Shown here in pieces: positions 47,808-51,798 of a stretch of 51,798 nucleotides of DNA. Under the pieces are notes generated by a model. That model searched no databases. It was not told the origin of the DNA and worked only from the letters and a program-made list of their open reading frames with translations. Position numbers and translations under genes: made by a program. Where the stretch lies: NCBI GenBank assembly GCA_050255815.1, contig JBLMVJ010000015.1:1-51798 (forward strand), in the 5' to 3' direction. This DNA comes from JAGORM01 sp050255815. Its GTDB lineage: Bacteria; Patescibacteriota; Microgenomatia; Levybacterales; GWA1-39-11. The stretch's first letter is position 1, and every line of letters starts with the position of its first letter.

Positions 47808-47814
47808 AGCCCAA

Positions 47815-48219
47815 ATGCAAAAAAAATATATAGATAAGCTCGGATACATTTTAATAAAAGATAGAAAAACTCTTGCAACAAAAAGCAAAGGAAAGAACGT
47901 TTGGTTTACTCCAGGAGGGAAACGAGAAGAAGGCGAGACAGACGAGCAAGCACTTGTTAGAGAAGTGGAAGAGGAGCTTTCGGTAAATCTTCTAAAAGGA
48001 ACTATAAAGCCATATGAAGTTTTTGAAGCACAAGCGCATGGGAAACCGGAAGGAACATTTGTTAAGATTACATGTTATACCGCTGATTACACTGGGAAGT
48101 TAAAGGCTAATTCAGAGATAAAAGAAATAGGGTGGATTTCTAGTAAGGATATGGAGAATACCACCTTGACTGGGAAATTAATATTGGAAGATCTCAAAAA
48201 CAAAAATTTAATTGATTAG
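47815..48219 (+). CDS. NUDIX hydrolase
   Basis: 134 residues. The Nudix box is complete: Gly-Gly-Lys-Arg-Glu-Glu-Gly-Glu at about 40, through Arg-Glu-Val-Glu-Glu-Glu-Leu at about 56. It hydrolyses nucleoside diphosphates linked to another group; the exact substrate cannot be told. The N-terminus (Leu-Gly-Tyr-Ile-Leu-Ile-Lys-Asp) forms the first strand, as in MutT-like enzymes. Confidence 0.92.
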   Translation: MQKKYIDKLGYILIKDRKTLATKSKGKNVWFTPGGKREEGETDEQALVREVEEELSVNLLKGTIKPYEVFEAQAHGKPEGTFVKITCYTADYTGKLKANSEIKEIGWISSKDMENTTLTGKLILEDLKNKNLID

Positions 48220-48232
48220 CCTTCGGAATCTG

Positions 48233-48306
48233 TGACGCCAAGGGGATTCGAACCCCTGATCACGACGCTGAAAACGTCGGGTCCTAGGCCACTAGACGAT
48301 GGCGCC
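48233..48306 (-). tRNA. tRNA-Glu (TTC)
   Basis: 74 nt. Acceptor GGCGCCA pairs with TGGCGTC (one G-T pair). The anticodon stem CGACG/CGTCG closes loop TTTTCAG with anticodon TTC. The T-arm is AGGGGTTCGAATCCCCT. Discriminator A, no encoded CCA. Confidence 0.97.
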
Positions 48307-48362
48307 GTAAATTGGGACTCCTAATTATACAGAATTTGAGGTCTAAAATACAAATGTTGAGG

Positions 48363-48632
48363 TTAGTTGTGGGTTTCTAGTTTCGTTATCCTCTTTTCGT
48401 GGTCTTCCAGCTGTTCATTTGCAATAATTCTTTCTTCCCGCATAGTTTGGATTTCTCCCACTATTTTATCCAAAGATGTCATAACTCTGTTATGGTTTTT
48501 AGACATTTCGCTATCAACATCATTAAAACGTTGGTCCAATCTTTCCTCAATGCTGTAGAACCTTTGACTCATTTCCTTCCTTAAGTCTTCAACGTCTTTT
48601 TTTGTCGCGAATTCATCTTGCGATTTTTTCAT
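48363..48632 (-). CDS. Small coiled-coil protein
   Basis: 89 residues, no family recognised. From about residue 10 to the end it shows heptads of hydrophobic residues with Glu, Lys, Arg and Asp between (Leu-Arg-Lys-Glu-Met, Ile-Glu-Glu-Arg-Leu, Ile-Thr-Lys-Leu-Glu), so a long coiled coil is expected. There is no signal peptide. Similar tiny coiled-coil ORFs are common in many bacteria and phages, and their roles vary. Confidence 0.7.
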   Translation of the reverse strand: MKKSQDEFATKKDVEDLRKEMSQRFYSIEERLDQRFNDVDSEMSKNHNRVMTSLDKIVGEIQTMREERIIANEQLEDHEKRITKLETHN

Positions 48633-48680
48633 ACTAATAATATACCGCGTAGCGGTAGAGGAGTCAAACGTAGAAAGGCT

Positions 48681-49337
48681 CTAAATCTTTTTCTTTACCT
48701 TATCCAGTATTTCTTTTGCGGATTCGCGTCCTCCCAGGCCAAATGCTAATCCTCCGGCTAATGCTACCATGGCAACTATGCCGCCAAATAGGATCCTAAT
48801 CAGGTCACTCGCAATCCCTAATTGGTTTAACACAATCAGAAAAACAAAGACCAGGACAGAATAGCGGGCAACCAGCGCAATAGATTTTCTGGTTTCTTTG
48901 GAAACGCCATGGACAGAAGCTATAACCACGTCATGCACCAGCTTTGCTATAACAAAACCTACAATGAGCAGTAGGACTGATACAAAAACGTTTGGCAGGA
49001 AGAGAAGGACATTATTTAAGACTTCCACAAAACGTCCCAGACCCCATACATCTGACGTGGGAACCAAGAACAGTACTATGACAAACCACCTGACCATCTC
49101 AGATAAGATATTCGCAAAATCCACGCCGTCTTTTGCTTCAGGGAACCCATACCTTTTTAAGAGGTTATTAAACCGCACAAATTTAAACAGTTCCTGGAGG
49201 ACCTGCTTTAAAAATGTGGCAATAATAACACCTATCAAAAGAACAATAAGCCCTGAAATAAAGCGGGGAATAAAAGCGGCCAGACTGGTAAGCGTGGTGT
49301 TTAAAGTGTCTTGTAAAACTACGTTTACTCCATTCAT
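48681..49337 (-). CDS. MscS-like membrane protein with conserved TM_helix repeats
   Basis: 218 residues from Met-Asn-Gly-Val at 49337, which has AGCAGGTGA upstream; a longer start at 49376 is possible. It has five hydrophobic helices with paired Phe-Ile-Pro-Arg-Phe-Ile-Ser-Gly-Leu-Ile and Phe-Leu-Pro-Asn-Val-Phe-Val-Ser-Val-Leu repeats. A C-terminal Leu-Ala-Gly-Gly-Leu-Ala-Phe-Gly-Leu-Gly-Gly-Arg-Glu follows, as in the pore helix of the PF05552-type mechanosensitive channel family. It lacks the cytoplasmic MscS vestibule domain. It may relieve osmotic pressure. Confidence 0.85.
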   Translation of the reverse strand: MNGVNVVLQDTLNTTLTSLAAFIPRFISGLIVLLIGVIIATFLKQVLQELFKFVRFNNLLKRYGFPEAKDGVDFANILSEMVRWFVIVLFLVPTSDVWGLGRFVEVLNNVLLFLPNVFVSVLLLIVGFVIAKLVHDVVIASVHGVSKETRKSIALVARYSVLVFVFLIVLNQLGIASDLIRILFGGIVAMVALAGGLAFGLGGRESAKEILDKVKKKI

Positions 49338-49383
49338 AATAATCACCTGCTCTCTTGAGGTAGCTCCTCGGAACATCTGTTAT

Positions 49384-49426
49384 ATTGTCAAAGACAAGAA
49401 AAATTGTCAAGTAGATGCTTGACAAT
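49384..49426. promoter_or_regulatory. Triple TTGACAAT sites in the divergent mscS-like/purH region
   Basis: ATTGTCAA occurs at 49384-49391 and 49403-49410 and its complement TTGACAAT at 49419-49426. The last two form an 8-bp inverted repeat with an 8-nt spacer. Each copy includes a consensus -35 hexamer, so this may be two divergent promoters with overlapping -35 boxes, or an operator. For purH, TATAAA at 49440 lies 15 nt after the TTGACA at 49419, a short spacer. Confidence 0.5.
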
Positions 49427-49460
49427 TTAAACAGGGTGATATAAAAATAGAACTGAATTT

Positions 49461-51062
49461 ATGCAGGCAAAACAAAAAAAGAATTCTCCTGCCGTACCCC
49501 AAAAACAAAACCACGAAAAATTTGCCCTCATCAGTGTTTCAGATAAGACCGGTGTAGTTGAATTTGCACAAAAACTTGCTTCCCTGGGTTACAAGATTAT
49601 TTCTACGGGTGGAACTGCCAAAACATTACTAGAGCAAGGCTTGAAGGTAATTCCTATCCAGGAGATAACCGGAAATCCTGAAAGTTTTGACGGCCGTATG
49701 AAGACCATATCTTTTCAGGTAGAAAGCGGTATTCTTTTTGACCGTTCTAATAAGAAACACGTGCAGGAGGCACAGAACCTGAAGATAAAACCTATAGACA
49801 TAGTGGTGGCTAATTTATATCCTTTTGAAAAAACAGTAGGAAATAATAAATCTACATTTGCACAGACAGTAGAACAGATAGATGTAGGTGGTCCCACTAT
49901 GGTGCGTGCTGCTGCCAAAAACCATGCCCATGTGCTGGTAGTAGTGGATCCGGGAGATTATGAGAGGTTATTGAGCTTACTCGAACAGAAAAAAATAGAT
50001 TCATCATTACGCCAGGAGTTGGCAGGGAAAGCATTTTCGCATTTGTCTTTTTATGATGCACAGGTAGCACGGTTTTTACGTTCGGAGCCCTTTCCTCAGG
50101 AGATGTCTTTAGCAGGCAGGAATGGTTTGACACTCCGTTATGGAGAAAATCCACACCAGAAATCCACGGTGTATTTTGAGCCAAACACAAATTCTCCTCT
50201 TAAAAACTTACAACGTCTTACCGGGCGGGAACTTTCTTATGTGAACTTTACGGATATTTCTGCAGGTTTAGAGTGTGTGAGAGTTTTTGATGAGCCTGCT
50301 GCAGTAGTGATAAAACATAATAGTCCTTCCGGGATAGCGCTGGGCAAAACGGCTGATGAGGCGCTCAAGAGGGCGGTGGCAGCAGACCCGGAGTCTGCGT
50401 TTGGCGGGGTAATAGTATTAAATTCCCCGTTAGATTTAAAAACTGCAAAAACATTTGCAGGGTTTAAAGAGGAAAATGGGGTACTTATAGATATAGTTGC
50501 TGCTCCAAGTGTTTCTGAAGACGCAAGAGAGTATGTAAAGAGTATCAGGAAGTCCACCGGCATTTACACCTTTGGGAAAATTCCAAAAAAACGGTCTAAT
50601 AATATGCACATAAGGTTTTTTGACGGCGGATATGTGATGCAGGACTGGGACAATAACGGGGATGATACCAAAAACTGGAAAGTGGTGACTAAGAAGAAAC
50701 CAACCAAGAAGCAATTGGACCAAATGAAAATTGCCTGGAAGTTTATTGGAAGAATCAAATCGAATACCATACTGGTGGTAGATAAAAATTTGCCCATGAC
50801 CAGGGGAATAGGGTCCGGACAAACATCCAGGATTAGGTCAGCAAAGATTGCTCTGGAACAGGCAGGAGAATTGACAAAAGGCGCAATTCTGGCTTCAGAT
50901 TCCTTTTTCCCGTTTGATGACACGGTAAAGCTGGCTGCAAAAAAAGGAATTGCCGCTATAGTGCAGCAGGGAGGGTCTGTAAATGACAAATTATCCATAG
51001 AAGCGGCAGATAAGGCGGGAATCCCCATGGTGATGACCGGAGAGCGCAAATTCTGGCACTAA
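49461..51062 (+). CDS. purH: Bifunctional AICAR formyltransferase / IMP cyclohydrolase
   Basis: 533 residues. The N-terminal MGS-like cyclohydrolase domain has Ala-Leu-Ile-Ser-Val-Ser-Asp-Lys-Thr-Gly, Ser-Thr-Gly-Gly-Thr-Ala and Asp-Val-Gly-Gly-Pro-Thr-Met-Val-Arg-Ala. The formyltransferase domain has Arg-Tyr-Gly-Glu-Asn-Pro-His-Gln, Lys-His-Asn-Ser-Pro-Ser-Gly, Ala-Ser-Asp-Ser-Phe-Phe-Pro-Phe and a terminal Gly-Glu-Arg-Lys-Phe-Trp-His. It carries out the last two steps of purine synthesis. No other pur gene is in the window. Confidence 0.96.
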   Translation: MQAKQKKNSPAVPQKQNHEKFALISVSDKTGVVEFAQKLASLGYKIISTGGTAKTLLEQGLKVIPIQEITGNPESFDGRMKTISFQVESGILFDRSNKKHVQEAQNLKIKPIDIVVANLYPFEKTVGNNKSTFAQTVEQIDVGGPTMVRAAAKNHAHVLVVVDPGDYERLLSLLEQKKIDSSLRQELAGKAFSHLSFYDAQVARFLRSEPFPQEMSLAGRNGLTLRYGENPHQKSTVYFEPNTNSPLKNLQRLTGRELSYVNFTDISAGLECVRVFDEPAAVVIKHNSPSGIALGKTADEALKRAVAADPESAFGGVIVLNSPLDLKTAKTFAGFKEENGVLIDIVAAPSVSEDAREYVKSIRKSTGIYTFGKIPKKRSNNMHIRFFDGGYVMQDWDNNGDDTKNWKVVTKKKPTKKQLDQMKIAWKFIGRIKSNTILVVDKNLPMTRGIGSGQTSRIRSAKIALEQAGELTKGAILASDSFFPFDDTVKLAAKKGIAAIVQQGGSVNDKLSIEAADKAGIPMVMTGERKFWH

Positions 51063-51067
51063 TCCAA

Positions 51068-51097
51068 TTGGATTTCTTCAATTCTGCTTGCTATAAT
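51068..51097 (+). promoter_or_regulatory. Leaderless promoter of the last gene
   Basis: TTGGAT (51068-51073), an 18-nt spacer and TATAAT (51092-51097), 7 nt before the ATG at 51105. Confidence 0.75.
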
Positions 51098-51104
51098 CCT
51101 CACG

Positions 51105-51782
51105 ATGCAAAAAACTGAAGCTAATTGGGATGCTTATTACCGCTTAACTGTTTCCAGACTGGGAAATAATATTGGCGACTTTAATCTTCTTCTACACAAC
51201 CTCAACGGGCAATCTTCCGGACTTTTTGATTCGCCGGAAGGTATGAATTTTGTTCTGGGAGGATTTGCCTCCCATAATGGTACACCCGGTGATTTCAAAC
51301 AGTTTATATATAATTTCCGCTACGAGCATGAGGCAAGGTTCCAGGATAGACTTATCTTTTTGGACATGAACAAGCGGCCTCTTGATGGAGTAGATACAAA
51401 GCAGGCTGTTAGAGCAAAACTTGAACATCCACCTTTTAAGAGTGACTCTCTTGACCTTATTGTACTAAGCGGAACGGCTGATTTTATGGAAGATAGTGCA
51501 GTTTCTGATTTTTCCCGAAACGCAGCTCTAGTATTAAAAAAGAATGGTATTGTCCTTGCAAGTACAACTCCTAAAAAAGCAAAACCTTATTTAGAAAGTA
51601 TGTACCCGGTTCCTGTTTATTTCAGAGATATTGACGGATTGGTTTCCCTCATGGAACCTCTGAAGTTAGTAGGATATAGAACCGGATCACGTCCTTTTGG
51701 GACTTACAGTACTCCACATTTCTATACTGAAAATTACGCTTTTTCCAGAAGTGACTCAACGTTTAAGCAGGTTACCGTCTAA
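51105..51782 (+). CDS. Uncharacterised protein with a methyltransferase-like C-terminal half
   Basis: 225 residues. The segment His-Pro-Pro-Phe-Lys-Ser-Asp-Ser-Leu-Asp-Leu-Ile-Val-Leu-Ser-Gly (about 108-123), then Ala-Leu-Val-Leu-Lys-Lys-Asn-Gly-Ile-Val-Leu-Ala-Ser, looks like strands 4 and 5 of a class I SAM methyltransferase. No Gly-rich motif I can be seen in the N-terminal half, so it may not bind SAM. It is soluble and leaderless. The call is tentative. Confidence 0.65.
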   Translation: MQKTEANWDAYYRLTVSRLGNNIGDFNLLLHNLNGQSSGLFDSPEGMNFVLGGFASHNGTPGDFKQFIYNFRYEHEARFQDRLIFLDMNKRPLDGVDTKQAVRAKLEHPPFKSDSLDLIVLSGTADFMEDSAVSDFSRNAALVLKKNGIVLASTTPKKAKPYLESMYPVPVYFRDIDGLVSLMEPLKLVGYRTGSRPFGTYSTPHFYTENYAFSRSDSTFKQVTV

Positions 51783-51798
51783 AAGGTTTTCTGGTGAG

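Noticed and set aside
1..51798. Recoding of UGA as glycine, known in some Patescibacteria
   Set aside because: TGA ends many well-formed genes here (for example at 4689, 9289 and 11691), usually in ATGA overlaps, so the standard code applies.

Overview
The window looks like a chromosomal segment of a Candidate Phyla Radiation (Patescibacteria) bacterium, most likely of the Microgenomates type. I infer this from compact, overlapping gene clusters, tRNA genes without an encoded CCA end, a short divergent ribosomal protein L19, an ATP synthase with a shortened delta subunit, and many small orphan proteins. TGA is used as a normal stop, so the code is standard. Nothing was searched against a database. 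All family calls are from motifs read by eye.

Layout. (1) 1-12.9 kb, plus strand: a surface-polysaccharide cluster with a flippase, DegT-type aminotransferase, nucleotide-sugar dehydrogenase, three SAM methyltransferases, four glycosyltransferases plus a partial one, two GT-C-like membrane proteins and an O-antigen ligase/polymerase. Most genes overlap by 4-23 nt. (2) 13.0-20.3 kb, minus strand: a complete F1Fo ATP synthase operon (atpB-E-F-H-A-G-D-C) ending with an Ig-like membrane protein. It has a good promoter and carries two near-identical 61-nt hairpins. (3) 20.4-27.7 kb, minus strand: gatC-gatA-(four-helix-bundle gene)-gatB-(nucleotidyltransferase-like)-dnaE. (4) 27.8-35.1 kb: two orphan genes, murT/gatD (lipid II amidation), htpX, lemA and polX. 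(5) 35.1-40.6 kb: a GIY-YIG gene run into tRNA-Asp, a LysM protein, tRNA-Gly, maf, pyrG, rplS, yraN and a YdjM-like hydrolase. (6) 40.7-51.8 kb: orphan proteins, an acyltransferase, a sortase with a tiny probable substrate, a secreted nuclease and CAP-protein pair, a NUDIX enzyme, tRNA-Glu, an MscS-like membrane protein, purH and a methyltransferase-like protein. Sortase, MurT/GatD and LysM together point to a monoderm-like peptidoglycan envelope.

The most unusual content is a class of degenerate repeats with a strict 7-nt period in at least four sequence families: A, GCTACNN; B, AGTATTN/ATACTNN; C, GACANNT; D, CAATTTN-like. They sit between and inside genes. They supply stop codons, start regions, probable -10 boxes and in-frame peptide insertions (GatD, MurT). 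Family A brackets a four-helix-bundle protein gene at gatA/gatB, and brackets a decayed second copy of that gene at murT/gatD. In both places the unit's 3' end supplies the ribosome-binding site, start codon and first codons of the next gene. This looks like a small mobile repeat-plus-protein system. A second small insertion, a GIY-YIG gene, is bracketed by a duplicated 5' part of tRNA-Asp.

A further genome-wide-looking trait is leaderless transcription. At least ten genes have a -10 hexamer 6-8 nt before the start codon, usually with a TTGACT-like -35 box 17-18 nt further upstream, and no Shine-Dalgarno. Genes inside operons more often show one.
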